Source: Massilia varians
Lineage (GTDB): Bacteria > Pseudomonadota > Gammaproteobacteria > Burkholderiales > Burkholderiaceae_D
Assembly (NCBI RefSeq): GCF_027923905.1
Contig: NZ_AP026966.1
Location: 3,597,001 to 3,661,000, forward strand
Direction: 5' to 3'
Length of the DNA: 64,000 nt
Positions 23,379 to 32,318 of the stretch are shown piece after piece (position 1 is the stretch's first letter; each line of letters begins with the position of its first letter). Below the pieces are notes generated by a model. That model did not search any database. It was not told the DNA's origin and was given only the letters and a program-made list of their open reading frames with translations. Position numbers and translations under genes: made by a program.

Positions 23379-23963
23379 ATGAACCGAGCAGTCGATCCAC
23401 CTCAAGTGAAGCCATCCGCCGCCATCGATTACGAGATGATCTTCCAGCACGCGCCAGTGGGAATGTGCGTCTCGGCCGACCGCGTGATCCAGTCCTGCAA
23501 CCGGGCCCTGGCAAGCATGTTCGGCTACGCCGAGGGAGACCTGAACGGCAGGTCGTTCAGCGTGCTCTACCCCACGATGGACGAGTTCCTGCGCACGGGC
23601 GACCGCATCGTGCCAATCATGAACGCCAGGGGACGCTATTCCGACGAGCGCATCATGCGCCGCGCCAGCGGCGAGCTGTTCTGGTGCCACGTGACCGGGA
23701 GCGCGCTCGATCCAAGCCAGCCGCTCGGCGCCGGCGTCTGGACCTTCGAGGACGTCAGCGAAAAGCGGCCGGTGTCGGCCGAGCTGACCCCGCGCGAACG
23801 GGAGATCGCGGCGCTGCTGGTGGAGGGCAAGACCAGCAAGATGATCGCCCGCGATACCGACCTGAGTCCGCGCACGGTGGAGATGCACCGCGCCAGCCTG
23901 ATGCGCAAATTCGCCGCCTCGACCTCGTCGGAACTGGTGCACAAACTGGTCGGTGCGCGCTAA
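23379..23963 (+). CDS. PAS-LuxR transcriptional regulator
   Basis: 194 residues. A PAS domain at about 18-125 (FQHAPVGMCVSADRVIQSCN through VWTFEDVSE) precedes a LuxR-type helix-turn-helix at about 132-190 (LTPREREIAALLVEGKTSKM, SPRTVEMHRASLMRKF). The PAS probably binds a small ligand or cofactor. There is no phosphoacceptor receiver domain. It is transcribed away from scoAB across a 113-base gap, so it is a candidate regulator of acetoacetate use. It is convergent with the aryl polyene operon. Confidence 0.88.
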   Translation: MNRAVDPPQVKPSAAIDYEMIFQHAPVGMCVSADRVIQSCNRALASMFGYAEGDLNGRSFSVLYPTMDEFLRTGDRIVPIMNARGRYSDERIMRRASGELFWCHVTGSALDPSQPLGAGVWTFEDVSEKRPVSAELTPREREIAALLVEGKTSKMIARDTDLSPRTVEMHRASLMRKFAASTSSELVHKLVGAR

Positions 23964-24078
23964 GTCCCTACTTCCGGAAACGCCGCACCGCAGGCCGGCA
24001 TGCCATGAACGGGCATGCTCACGGACCCTATTTAAGCAGCAGCGCGCAGAAGGGGGCGCAGCGCTCGCGCCGGCGCCG

Positions 24079-24708
24079 CTAGCAATCCAGGTCGACCAGG
24101 ACCGGATCCGGCAGGAATGCCGGCGGCCGGGCCCAGCAAAGCGCGCCGGCGAAGCCCGTATGCGTAAACACCTGCGTGGCGGCGCTCGCGGTGCCGAGCT
24201 TGATGCCCGCCTCGTGCAGGCACCACATGCGGTAGAACATCGCGGTGCGTTCCGGCGCCGCGCAGGCCCGAAGCCGCGCGACCGCTTCGGGAGAGAAGGC
24301 CTGCCCGGCAAGCGCGAGCAGGTCCCGGGCCGGATCCATGCGTTCGATATCCAGCCCCACACGGGTGACCCTGCTGGCGGCGCAGGCGACCAACGTAGCG
24401 CTGTGCGAGATGCTGAAGCCTGGCTCGCCGTGCGCAGGATGGACCAACAGGGGTGCCTGGCCGGGACGCTCCTGCAGCAGGATGCCGGCCGGATCCGCGG
24501 CGAGCATGCGGCCGAGCGCCAGGCGCAGCAAGGCCCGGCCGGCGACGAACTGGCGCCGCCGCTCGGGCCTGGCGAAGCGCGCGTAGCGCTGGCGTTCGGA
24601 CTCCCCCAGCCAGCCGGCGTAGTGCGCCAGCCGGGATGGCGGGAGGCTGGCGATGTCGGCGAGCCATACCAGCGTGTCCGTTCCTGGCGCCACCGCCACG
24701 GCCTCCAT
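24079..24708 (-). CDS. 4'-phosphopantetheinyl transferase
   Basis: 209 residues, Sfp type. Seen are the arginine-rich RRRQFVAGRALLRLALG, FSISHSATLVACA, the metal-binding GLDIERMD and MWCLHEAGIK (W/F-x-x-KEA-like, here H for K). It should attach phosphopantetheine to the serines of the two ACPs in this operon. It is the last gene of the aryl polyene operon. The ATG at 24708 lies 2 bases after the preceding stop. Confidence 0.85.
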   Translation of the reverse strand: MEAVAVAPGTDTLVWLADIASLPPSRLAHYAGWLGESERQRYARFARPERRRQFVAGRALLRLALGRMLAADPAGILLQERPGQAPLLVHPAHGEPGFSISHSATLVACAASRVTRVGLDIERMDPARDLLALAGQAFSPEAVARLRACAAPERTAMFYRMWCLHEAGIKLGTASAATQVFTHTGFAGALCWARPPAFLPDPVLVDLDC

Positions 24709-24710
24709 GC

Positions 24711-25157
24711 TTACGGCTTGAGCTTGACGAATTCGCCCTTGAGCGCGACGCCGGTCATCAATGCGCCGTCGTGGCACTCGAACTCGGTTGCGCTCGCATG
24801 TTCCACGTTCTTGTAGTTGCTCACGATGTTGACCACGGCATTCGCCCCCAGCTCGCGCGCCCGCTCCTGCAGGCGCAGCATGGCCGACAGGAAGGCCCAA
24901 TTGCAGGCGGTTTCGGCCGACTTGCCGAACGAATTGGTCTTCTGGCTGGTCTTGTCGCTGCCGAGGCGCTCGAGAATCGCCGGGGTCTTCTGGTCGCCGA
25001 AGTAGAACTGCACGGTGTCGCCCAGGCGGTTCTTCGCATCGTTGGCGGCCATGGCCTGGGCGATCGGCAGCATGTGCTTGGTGTCGCGCGCCTGCGCCGG
25101 TGCGGTGGCGGAGATGGCGGCCGCGCCGATGGCCAGCCTGAGGAGGAGTTTCTTCAT
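24711..25157 (-). CDS. Small secreted protein of the YbjQ-like/'excinuclease-like' type
   Basis: 148 residues with a signal peptide (MKKLLLRLAIGAAAISATAPAQA). The conserved stretch RARELGANAVVNIVSNYKN recalls YbjQ-type folds. Relatives are often labelled as excinuclease subunits, which the sequence does not support. The position inside the aryl polyene operon suggests an envelope role linked to the pigment. Function unknown. Confidence 0.7.
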   Translation of the reverse strand: MKKLLLRLAIGAAAISATAPAQARDTKHMLPIAQAMAANDAKNRLGDTVQFYFGDQKTPAILERLGSDKTSQKTNSFGKSAETACNWAFLSAMLRLQERARELGANAVVNIVSNYKNVEHASATEFECHDGALMTGVALKGEFVKLKP

Positions 25158-25192
25158 TTTTCTAATCCCTTGGTTCTGGTGATGGAAGACCT

Positions 25193-25780
25193 TCAGTTCG
25201 CGGCGATGGCAGCGTCGTCGGCGCCGGTCGGTCCGCCCACCGCCTTGCTGTAGTTGGCGATGATGTAGTCGCTGGCGAGCTTCGAGACGCGGGTCAGCAT
25301 CAGGTTGTCCTGCACGCCCAGGGTGAAGCCGCCGCTCATGGCGCTGGCGCGCTGGAAGAACTCGGGCGTCGCGATGACCTTGCCGGCCTGGTCGCGGAAG
25401 GTCACGCGCATCAGCACGCCGGAGCTGCCGGCCAGCGGCCCGAGGAACACGCGCTTGGTGCTGCTCTTGAACGACATCTCCTCGACGATCGGCTCGATCG
25501 TCAGGGTGCGCCCGTTGTCCGGCGCGCGGTTCCACTGCTGCACGGATTCGCCCAGGTTCTTGTCCAGGTTGCCGGCGATCTTCGCCAGTGCACCCGGGTT
25601 GCCCCGGTAGCCAGGGGCGAAGGCCACCGGCTTGACGACGATCCGGCCGTAGGACGAGAAGGCCTCGCTCGGCGCCGGATTGTGGGAAGTCGATGCCTTG
25701 ATCTTGGTTGCGCACCCGCTCATCAAGGGAAGGGCGACCGCGACCGAGGCGGCCAGCAAAACACGGCGTTGCTTGTTCAT
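25193..25780 (-). CDS. DUF4410-type lipoprotein
   Basis: 195 residues. Lipoprotein signal MNKQRRVLLAASVAVALPLM followed by SGC; the mature chain has the DUF4410 pattern (YGRIVVKPVAFAPGY, LTIEPIVEEMSFKSS, VLMRVTFRDQAGKVIATPEF). It is probably periplasmic or outer-membrane anchored. The gene is 35 bases ahead of the YbjQ-like gene and 11 bases behind the ketosynthase, inside the aryl polyene operon. Role unknown. Confidence 0.75.
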   Translation of the reverse strand: MNKQRRVLLAASVAVALPLMSGCATKIKASTSHNPAPSEAFSSYGRIVVKPVAFAPGYRGNPGALAKIAGNLDKNLGESVQQWNRAPDNGRTLTIEPIVEEMSFKSSTKRVFLGPLAGSSGVLMRVTFRDQAGKVIATPEFFQRASAMSGGFTLGVQDNLMLTRVSKLASDYIIANYSKAVGGPTGADDAAIAAN

Positions 25781-25791
25781 GTTATCTCCTG

Positions 25792-27024
25792 TTATGGAAC
25801 CTGCCGTTTAAAAATCAGCGACGTGTTGATGCCGCCGAAAGCGAAATTGTTCGACATGACGTACTCGCAATCGAGCCTGCGCCCTTCGCCGCGGATGTAA
25901 TCCAAGGCTCCGCACTCCGGGTCGACTTCGTTCAGGTTGAGCGTGGGCGCGAACCAGCCTTCGCGCATCATCTCGATGCTGATCCAGGCCTCCAGCGCCC
26001 CGCAGGCGCCGAGGGTATGGCCCATGTAGCTCTTGAGGGAACTGATCGGCATGCGGCTGCCGAACAGGCTGGCGGTCGCCTGGGTCTCGGCCACGTCGCC
26101 CTGCTGGGTCGCGGTGCCGTGGGCGTTCACGTAGCCGATCGCCTCCGGCGCCAGGCCGGCGTCGTCCAGGGCCAGCGCCATCGCCTGCCGCATCGTGGCC
26201 GCATTCGGCTGGGTCACGTGGCTGCCGTCGCTGTTGGTGCCGAAGCCCACCAGCTCGGCATGGATGACGGCGCCGCGCGCCAGCGCATGCTCGCGTTCTT
26301 CCAGGATCAGGCAACCGGCGCCCTCCCCGATCACCAGGCCGTCGCGCTTGCGGTCGAATGGCGACGGGGTGGCTTGCGGACTGTCGTTGCGCACGCTGGT
26401 GGCGAACAGGGTGTCGAACACCGCCGCCTCGGTGGCGCACAGCTCCTCGGCGCCGCCCGCGACCATGGCCAGCTGCTTGCCGCTCTGGATCGCCTCGAAG
26501 GCGTAGCCGATGCCCTGGCTGCCCGAGGTGCAGGCCGACGAGGTGGTGACGACCCGCCCGGTCAGGCCGAAGAAGACCCCGATGTTGACCGGCGCCGTGT
26601 GGGCCATCATCTTGATGTAGGTGGTGGCATTGATGCCGCGCGTGGTGCGCTCCTCGATCATGCGGCCGAAGTCGCCGATCGCGCTGGTGGTGCCGGCCGA
26701 GGAGCCGAAGGACACGCCCATCTGCCCGCTTCTCAGCAGCGGATGGTCCAGCAGGCCGGCGTCAAGCAGGGCCACTTCGGTGGCGCGGGTCGCCAGCAGC
26801 GCCACGCGGCCCATGCTGCGGGTCGACTTGCGGTCGTAGCGCGACGACAGCGTGAAGGGCGCGGCCGGCGCGCCGAGCTGGGTGTTCAGGCCCTCGTAGC
26901 TGGCCCAGTCCTCCATGCGCACCACCGCGTTGCGGTACTCGCCCAGGCGGGCGCGGATGCTGGCCCAGTCGTTGCCGAGCGGGCTGATGCCGGCCATGCC
27001 GGTGACGACGACGCGGCGCTTCAT
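25792..27024 (-). CDS. Beta-ketoacyl-ACP synthase of the aryl polyene pathway (FabF-like)
   Basis: 410 residues with the thiolase fold and a full Cys-His-His triad: C165 in TTSSACTSGSQ, the first His in NAHGTATQQGD and the second in SYMGHTLGACG. It condenses malonyl-ACP units onto the growing polyene. The C-terminal NNFAFGGINTSLIF closes the active site. ATG overlaps the stop of the ketoreductase gene. In characterised aryl polyene systems two such synthases and a chain-length-factor-like partner are used; this one resembles the FabF-like member. Confidence 0.9.
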   Translation of the reverse strand: MKRRVVVTGMAGISPLGNDWASIRARLGEYRNAVVRMEDWASYEGLNTQLGAPAAPFTLSSRYDRKSTRSMGRVALLATRATEVALLDAGLLDHPLLRSGQMGVSFGSSAGTTSAIGDFGRMIEERTTRGINATTYIKMMAHTAPVNIGVFFGLTGRVVTTSSACTSGSQGIGYAFEAIQSGKQLAMVAGGAEELCATEAAVFDTLFATSVRNDSPQATPSPFDRKRDGLVIGEGAGCLILEEREHALARGAVIHAELVGFGTNSDGSHVTQPNAATMRQAMALALDDAGLAPEAIGYVNAHGTATQQGDVAETQATASLFGSRMPISSLKSYMGHTLGACGALEAWISIEMMREGWFAPTLNLNEVDPECGALDYIRGEGRRLDCEYVMSNNFAFGGINTSLIFKRQVP

Positions 27025-27755
27025 GCCAGGCCTCCGTTCACCGACAGGACCTGGCGCGTGACGTAGCCGGCGTCCTCGGACATCAGGTAGCTGACCGCCG
27101 CCGCCACCTCTTCCGGACGGCCGACGCGGCGCGCCGGGACCAGTTTCAAGGCTTCTTCCATCGGCACCTCGGCGATCATGTCGGTCTCGATCAGGCCTGG
27201 CGCCACGCAATTGACGGTGATGTCGCGCTTGGCCAGTTCCAGCGCCAGCGCCTTGGTGGCGCCGATGACGCCGGCCTTGGCCGCACTGTAGTTGACCTGG
27301 CCGCGGTTGCCGATCAGGCCTGACACCGAGGCCATGGTGACGATCCGGCCCGGTTTGCGGCGCTGGACCATCGGCATCACGAGCGGGTTGAGGACGTTGA
27401 AGAAACCGTCCAGGTTGGTGCCCAGCACCTGGTCCCACTCTTCGCCGCTCATCGCCGGGAAGGCGGTGTCGCGCGCGACGCCGGCGTTGCAGACCACGCC
27501 GTAGTAGCAGCCGTGCTGCTCGACGTCCGCGGCCAGCGCGGCCGCGGTGGCCTCGCGCTCGCCGATGTCGAACTGCAGTACGCGCGCCGTGCCGCCCGTT
27601 TCAACAATCTGCGCGGCGACCGCGTCGGCTTCCTCGCGCCGGCTGCGGCAGTGCACGATCACCTGGTAACCGTCGCGCGCAAGCCGCAGCGCGATGGCTT
27701 TGCCGATGCCGCGCGACGAACCCGTCACCAGCACGCTTTTCTGGATACTACTCAT
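27021..27755 (-). CDS. 3-oxoacyl-ACP reductase of the aryl polyene pathway (FabG-like)
   Basis: 244 residues, SDR fold. The cofactor loop TGSSRGIGKAIA, CNAGVARD, MASVSGL (catalytic Ser), YSAAKAG (Tyr and Lys) and the PARRVGRPEEVA tail are present. It reduces each beta-keto group before dehydration, giving the conjugated double bonds. Coupled by 4-base overlaps to the genes on both sides. Confidence 0.92.
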   Translation of the reverse strand: MSSIQKSVLVTGSSRGIGKAIALRLARDGYQVIVHCRSRREEADAVAAQIVETGGTARVLQFDIGEREATAAALAADVEQHGCYYGVVCNAGVARDTAFPAMSGEEWDQVLGTNLDGFFNVLNPLVMPMVQRRKPGRIVTMASVSGLIGNRGQVNYSAAKAGVIGATKALALELAKRDITVNCVAPGLIETDMIAEVPMEEALKLVPARRVGRPEEVAAAVSYLMSEDAGYVTRQVLSVNGGLA

Positions 27756-28234
27756 ACGGAACTCCGTTGCAAGAACTCTTCAACATGATCGGGCTGGAAG
27801 ACGGTAATGGTGGCCGTCGCCAGTTCCTCGCCGCCGGCGTCTTCGATGCGGCAGTCGAACGCCCCCAGGCCGTTCTCGCCCTGCAGGGCGCGGCGCACCT
27901 GGATGCGCAGGACGCTGCCGACCCGGAAAGCCGGGACGCTGCAGACATACCTGCGGGCGCCGAGCAGGAAGCCGACGCGCACCGGTTCGCCGCGCCGGCG
28001 CGCACACCAGCCGGCATGCGCGGCGACCGCCTGCGCCATGTACTCGACGCCGACCCAGGCCCCTACGCCGCCGTCGTTGCAGAACATGCTGTCAGGCCTG
28101 ATGTCGACTTCGGCGCTGAGGGTCTCGTCGTCGGCTTCCAGGAAGCGGCCGAGCAGCGACATGGCGCCGCTGTGCGGCACCAGGCTGTGGATGTCGGGCC
28201 GGCACAGGTGCTCGCGCTGCACCATCCGGTTCAT
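27752..28234 (-). CDS. ApeP-like hotdog dehydratase subunit
   Basis: 160 residues with a single hotdog domain: the start DIHSLVPHSGAMSLLGRF, the central helix GAWVGVEYMAQAVAAHAGW and GFLLGARRYVCSV. This is the ApeP/3-hydroxy-fatty-acyl-ACP dehydratase pattern. In studied aryl polyene systems this protein works together with an ApeI-type dehydratase, here found fused to the acyl-ACP ligase. The ATG at 28234 overlaps the upstream ketosynthase stop. Confidence 0.85.
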   Translation of the reverse strand: MNRMVQREHLCRPDIHSLVPHSGAMSLLGRFLEADDETLSAEVDIRPDSMFCNDGGVGAWVGVEYMAQAVAAHAGWCARRRGEPVRVGFLLGARRYVCSVPAFRVGSVLRIQVRRALQGENGLGAFDCRIEDAGGEELATATITVFQPDHVEEFLQRSSV

Positions 28235-29418
28235 CGCGTCCTCCCGAACACCAGGCTGGCGTTGGAGCCGCCGAAGGCGAAGGAATTGCTCAATGCATAG
28301 CGGATCGGCCGGCCCAGGCGTGCGCCCTTCTCCGCCACGTTCAAGGACGGCAGCGCCGGATCGCGCTCGCCGTTCCACAGGTGCGGCGGCAGCTGGCCTT
28401 CCGGGTTATCGTCCTGCATCGCCAGCCAGCACAGCGCCGCCTCGACGGCGCCGGCCGCGCCCAGCGTGTGGCCGGTGAAGGGCTTGGTCGAGCTGACCGC
28501 CACCCCGGCGCCGAACAGCGCCGCCACCGCCCGCGACTCCATCGCATCGTTCTGGACGGTCGCGGTGCCGTGCAGGTTGACGTAGTCGACCTCGGCGGCG
28601 TCGATGCCGGCGCGCGCCAGGGCTTCGCGCATGGCGATGCGGGCGCCGCCGCCTTCCGGGTCCGGCGCCGACATGTGGTGTCCGTCGGAGGATTCGCCCC
28701 AGCCGCACAGGGCCACGGCGGCCGGCTCGCGCGTCATGAGGAACAGCGCTGCGCCCTCGCCGATGTTGATGCCGTCGCGGCCCGCGCCGAGCGGCCTGCA
28801 GGGCGCGCTACTGACCGATTCCAGCGCGCTAAAGCCCGCCACGGTGAAGCCGCACAGGGTATCGACGCCGCCAGTGAGAACCGCGTCGCACAGGCCCATG
28901 CGGATCAGGCGCGCGGCGCTGGCCAGCGCCTTGGCGCTCGACGAGCAGGCGCTGGAGTGCACGTAGACCGGTCCCTGGGCGCCCGATTCGCGCGCCAGCA
29001 GTTCGGCCGGCGAGCCCATCTCCTGCTGGCCGTAGTGGAAACCGGGCGGCAGTGCGCCGGCCGCGTGCTGCGCCGCCAGCGCCGCTTCGGTTTCGCCCAC
29101 GCCCGAGGTGCTGGTGCCGATGATGACGCCGACCCGGTGCGCGCCGAAGCGTGCAATGGCGTTCTCCAGCGCCGGTCGGATCTGCGCCAGGGCGGCGAGC
29201 GCCAGCGCGTTGTTACGGCTGCGTAAGCGCAGCGGCAGGTGTTCGAGGTCCGGCAAGGCGGTCTTGACACGGCCGAGCGGCAGCATCCGGCCCGGCGAGC
29301 AGGCGTCCGACGGAGCGAGTCCGCTTTCAGCGTCGACCAGCAGGCGCCGCCGGACGGCGGCCAGGTCGTCGCCCAGTGCGCACACCAGCGCGCATTCGTT
29401 CAGGTACAGGGTAGTCAT
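28231..29418 (-). CDS. Second beta-ketoacyl-ACP synthase of the aryl polyene pathway
   Basis: 395 residues, thiolase fold. The catalytic cysteine is C158 in SSACSSSAKA; histidines lie in NLHGTATVQND and FTGHTLGAAG. The N-terminus is more divergent than in FabF (a short LYLNECALVCALGDD). It carries out polyene chain extension or priming with the other synthases in the operon. Followed by ApeP with a 4-base overlap and preceded at 2 bases by the DUF3261 lipoprotein gene. Confidence 0.9.
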   Translation of the reverse strand: MTTLYLNECALVCALGDDLAAVRRRLLVDAESGLAPSDACSPGRMLPLGRVKTALPDLEHLPLRLRSRNNALALAALAQIRPALENAIARFGAHRVGVIIGTSTSGVGETEAALAAQHAAGALPPGFHYGQQEMGSPAELLARESGAQGPVYVHSSACSSSAKALASAARLIRMGLCDAVLTGGVDTLCGFTVAGFSALESVSSAPCRPLGAGRDGINIGEGAALFLMTREPAAVALCGWGESSDGHHMSAPDPEGGGARIAMREALARAGIDAAEVDYVNLHGTATVQNDAMESRAVAALFGAGVAVSSTKPFTGHTLGAAGAVEAALCWLAMQDDNPEGQLPPHLWNGERDPALPSLNVAEKGARLGRPIRYALSNSFAFGGSNASLVFGRTR

Positions 29419-29419
29419 C

Positions 29420-29974
29420 TCATTCGCTGGCCGACACCACGGTCAGCCGGTATTGGTAACGCAGGTTGTCCAGCACGGCGGTGCCCTGCCAGCGCGGCAG
29501 GCCGCTGTAGTCGATGGTCGCCACCACCTCGCCCTCGCGGCGCAGCGTGCGGCGCAGGCCGCGCTCCTCGACCTGCCAGCCGGGCGGCAGGGCCTGGGCG
29601 ATCCGCTCCACCGGCCACAGGGTCAGCTGCAGGTCTTCCAGCACGTCCGCGGCGCGCACCTGGCTGGGGAGCATCGGGTGGCGCCATTCGGTGAGCTCGC
29701 GGCCGTCGAAGTCCAGGCTCAGCACCCGCATGCCGAGCGCCAGGCCGACCAGGCTGAGCCGCTGGGCATCCACCTCGAGGGCAACGTCGAGGTCGTTGGT
29801 TTTTCCGTCACGCTCGACGGTCAGGTGCTGCTGGACGCTGATGGCCTCGCCCAGCGCCGACGGGGCCAGGCGCAGGCCGAGGCGCGCGGGCGCGGGCGGC
29901 GTCGCGGCGCAGGCGGCCAGGGTCAGGGCCGCGCATAGCGCAGCGCCGCGTTCAAGCCAGGACGGCCGAGGCAT
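29420..29974 (-). CDS. DUF3261-type lipoprotein
   Basis: 184 residues with a lipobox (CAALTLAACAAT). The mature part is beta-rich and resembles the DUF3261/LolB-like proteins that accompany aryl polyene exporters. It may accept polyene lipids at the outer membrane after the LolA-like carrier. Its start overlaps the exporter stop by 23 bases. Confidence 0.8.
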   Translation of the reverse strand: MPRPSWLERGAALCAALTLAACAATPPAPARLGLRLAPSALGEAISVQQHLTVERDGKTNDLDVALEVDAQRLSLVGLALGMRVLSLDFDGRELTEWRHPMLPSQVRAADVLEDLQLTLWPVERIAQALPPGWQVEERGLRRTLRREGEVVATIDYSGLPRWQGTAVLDNLRYQYRLTVVSASE

Positions 29975-32318
29975 CGATTGTTTCCTTTGTCACGACGAAG
30001 CAAGGGGCGACCAGCCAGACCAGCGCGGTCCCGGCCAGCATGGTCAGGCCGAAGGCCTGCAGTGCCGGCGTGCCGCTCAGGCCCAGCAGGCCGAAGGACA
30101 GGATGGTGCTGGCGGCCGACAGCCCTACCGCCAGCCAGGGGGCGTCGGCGCCGTGTCCGGCGTCTTCCTGCAGGAAGATGCCGTAGTCGACGCCGACGCC
30201 CAGCAGCAGCATCAGGGCCAGCACGTGGAACAGCTGCAGGCTCTGGCCCGCGAAGCCCAGCAGCGCCAGGGTCAGGACGCTGGCCGCCGCGGTCGGAGCC
30301 AGCACGCGCCAGGTGCTGCCGCGGTAGCGCGGCAGCAGCACCGCGAACACCACCGCGTAGGCGCCAAGCAGCACCCAGCCCATGTAGGCGCGGTAGCGGC
30401 CCAGCACCGAGGAGATGCCGCCGACCTTGTCCACCCACTGCACGCCATCGATGCCCTCGGCCGCGCGCGCGAGCGCCGGGATCGAGGCGTAGCGCATGCC
30501 GCGCAGGCCGACGATGCTGGCGTGCACGCCCTCGACTTCGCCCAGCCACAGGTGGCGCCAGGGTTCGCTGGCCGGCGTCTTCAGGAAGGCGTCGAGCGTC
30601 AATGGCGCAGCAAGGGCGCGCAGGTGCGCGGCGGTGGCGGCATGCCAGCCGGCGTCCTCGCCGATCTCGCTCGCCAGCGCCGCCAGCGGGCCGTGTGCGG
30701 CAAGGAGCTTGTCCTCGACCAGTCGCAGACGCGCGGCCTGGGCCTGGCTGGACGGCACCCAGTTCGACAAGGCCTGGTAGCCGGCGATGTCGCCCTGCGC
30801 CACCAGGGCGTCGAGACGGCGCTTGAGCGCCTCCTCGCGCCGCAGCACGTCTTCGCCGGTCGCGCCGCGCACCAGGTAGTACTGCACCGGGCTGGGCGCG
30901 TCGAGCAGCTTGCCCAGCTTGAGCTGGTCGCGCACCAGCTCGGGCGGCGAGGATTGCAGCGAGCGGATGTCGTCGTTCACCTCCAGGCGCGCACCGCCCA
31001 GCGCCGCGAACGTGCCCAGCAGCGCCACCGCCAGCAGCGGCACGATGCCGATCGAGATGCGCGGCCAACGCGCCATCATGCCGCGGTAGCGGCGCGCCAG
31101 CCAGCCGGCGCGCAGGCTGCGGCCGTGGATCAGCGCCGGGAACCAGCACACCACGGTCAGCCAGGCGAACACCAGGCCCAGGCAGGAGAACACCGCCATG
31201 TGGCGCAGGCCCGGGAACGGCGTCAGCGCCAGGCCCATGTAGCCGATCACGGCGGCCAGCAGGGTCAGGCCGAGGCCGGGCAGCAGGCGCCGCATCAGGC
31301 GCGGCGAGTCGAGCGCCGGATCGGCCCCGAGCCGGTGGCACAGGAAATAGATGCCGTAATCCTGGGCTACGCCGATCAGGCTGGCGCCGAACACCAGGGT
31401 CAGGAGGTGGATGCGGCCGAACAGCAGCCAGCACACCGACAGCGCCCCCAGGAATCCGATCCCGATCGCCAGCAGGGTGAGCGCGATCGGCTTGACCGAG
31501 CGGAAGGTCAGCCAGGTAAGCAGGACGATGCCGAGCATCGAGCCGACCCCGATGGTGTGGATTTCCCGGCTGGCCTGGCGCCCGGCCGCCGCCGCGTGCA
31601 GCACCACGCCTGCCTGGATCACTTCCGCCGAGGGCACGGCGCTGCGCGCCGCCAGGGTGGCGCGCTCCAGCAGCGGCACCACCGCTTCCTGCGCCGCCAG
31701 CGAGAACGCCGGCTGGCGCAGGGTGTAGGTCAGCAGCACGTATTCGCGTCCCTCGCCCGCCACGAACAGCTGGCCGTCGCGCGGGCGCACCGGGGTTTCG
31801 CCGGCGCGCTCCTGCGCCCAGCCGGCAAACAGGCCGAAGGGATCGTCGCGGAAGGCGCCCAGCCTGGGACCGGAAAAGGCGCTGTACAGGCTCGCCAGGG
31901 CTTTGTCGACCCAGAACCGGGGCGGTTCTTCGCGCAGCCGGCGCTCATCGAGCGCGCCCACCAGCAGGGTTGCATGCGGCTGCAGGCTGGCCAGCCAGCC
32001 CGCCTGCGCCTCCGCGCCCGGGGCGTCGGGCGCCAGGATGCCCGCATGCGGCGCCAGCGCCGCGCGCCAGGCCCGGGAAGCGCGCACCGCCTCGTCCCAC
32101 TGCGCGGCGCCGACCAGCACCACCACGCGTTGCTGGGCGCTGTCGACCATGTGACTGAAGGATTGCTGCAGCACCGGGTCGCGCTCGTCCGCCGGCAGCA
32201 GGGCCAGGATGTCGGTATCGGGCGCGATGCGCTTGCCCAGCCACAGCCAGGCATTGTGCCCGACCAGCAGGCAGACGATCAGCGCCCAGACCAGGGCGAG
32301 GCGGCGCTGCACGTTCAC
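29952..32318 (-). CDS. MMPL/RND-family exporter of the aryl polyene lipid
   Basis: 788 residues. One N-terminal helix, a large periplasmic domain (about 35-240), five helices, a second single helix with a periplasmic loop (about 420-610) and five more helices: the doubled MMPL topology of lipid exporters. Seen: GVGSMLGIVLLTWLTFRSV, FGASLIGVAQDYGIYFLCHR and LLLGVGVDYGIFLQED, where the aspartate-tyrosine pair belongs to the proton relay. A GTG start overlaps the LolA-like gene (GTGA). It should move the finished polyene or its lipid precursor across the inner membrane. Confidence 0.88.
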   Translation of the reverse strand: MNVQRRLALVWALIVCLLVGHNAWLWLGKRIAPDTDILALLPADERDPVLQQSFSHMVDSAQQRVVVLVGAAQWDEAVRASRAWRAALAPHAGILAPDAPGAEAQAGWLASLQPHATLLVGALDERRLREEPPRFWVDKALASLYSAFSGPRLGAFRDDPFGLFAGWAQERAGETPVRPRDGQLFVAGEGREYVLLTYTLRQPAFSLAAQEAVVPLLERATLAARSAVPSAEVIQAGVVLHAAAAGRQASREIHTIGVGSMLGIVLLTWLTFRSVKPIALTLLAIGIGFLGALSVCWLLFGRIHLLTLVFGASLIGVAQDYGIYFLCHRLGADPALDSPRLMRRLLPGLGLTLLAAVIGYMGLALTPFPGLRHMAVFSCLGLVFAWLTVVCWFPALIHGRSLRAGWLARRYRGMMARWPRISIGIVPLLAVALLGTFAALGGARLEVNDDIRSLQSSPPELVRDQLKLGKLLDAPSPVQYYLVRGATGEDVLRREEALKRRLDALVAQGDIAGYQALSNWVPSSQAQAARLRLVEDKLLAAHGPLAALASEIGEDAGWHAATAAHLRALAAPLTLDAFLKTPASEPWRHLWLGEVEGVHASIVGLRGMRYASIPALARAAEGIDGVQWVDKVGGISSVLGRYRAYMGWVLLGAYAVVFAVLLPRYRGSTWRVLAPTAAASVLTLALLGFAGQSLQLFHVLALMLLLGVGVDYGIFLQEDAGHGADAPWLAVGLSAASTILSFGLLGLSGTPALQAFGLTMLAGTALVWLVAPCFVVTKETIDASAVLA

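Noticed and set aside
24709..24900. Longer upstream start for the phosphopantetheinyl transferase
   Set aside because: The extra 64 codons overlap the YbjQ-like gene in another frame and read as Arg-rich shadow sequence.
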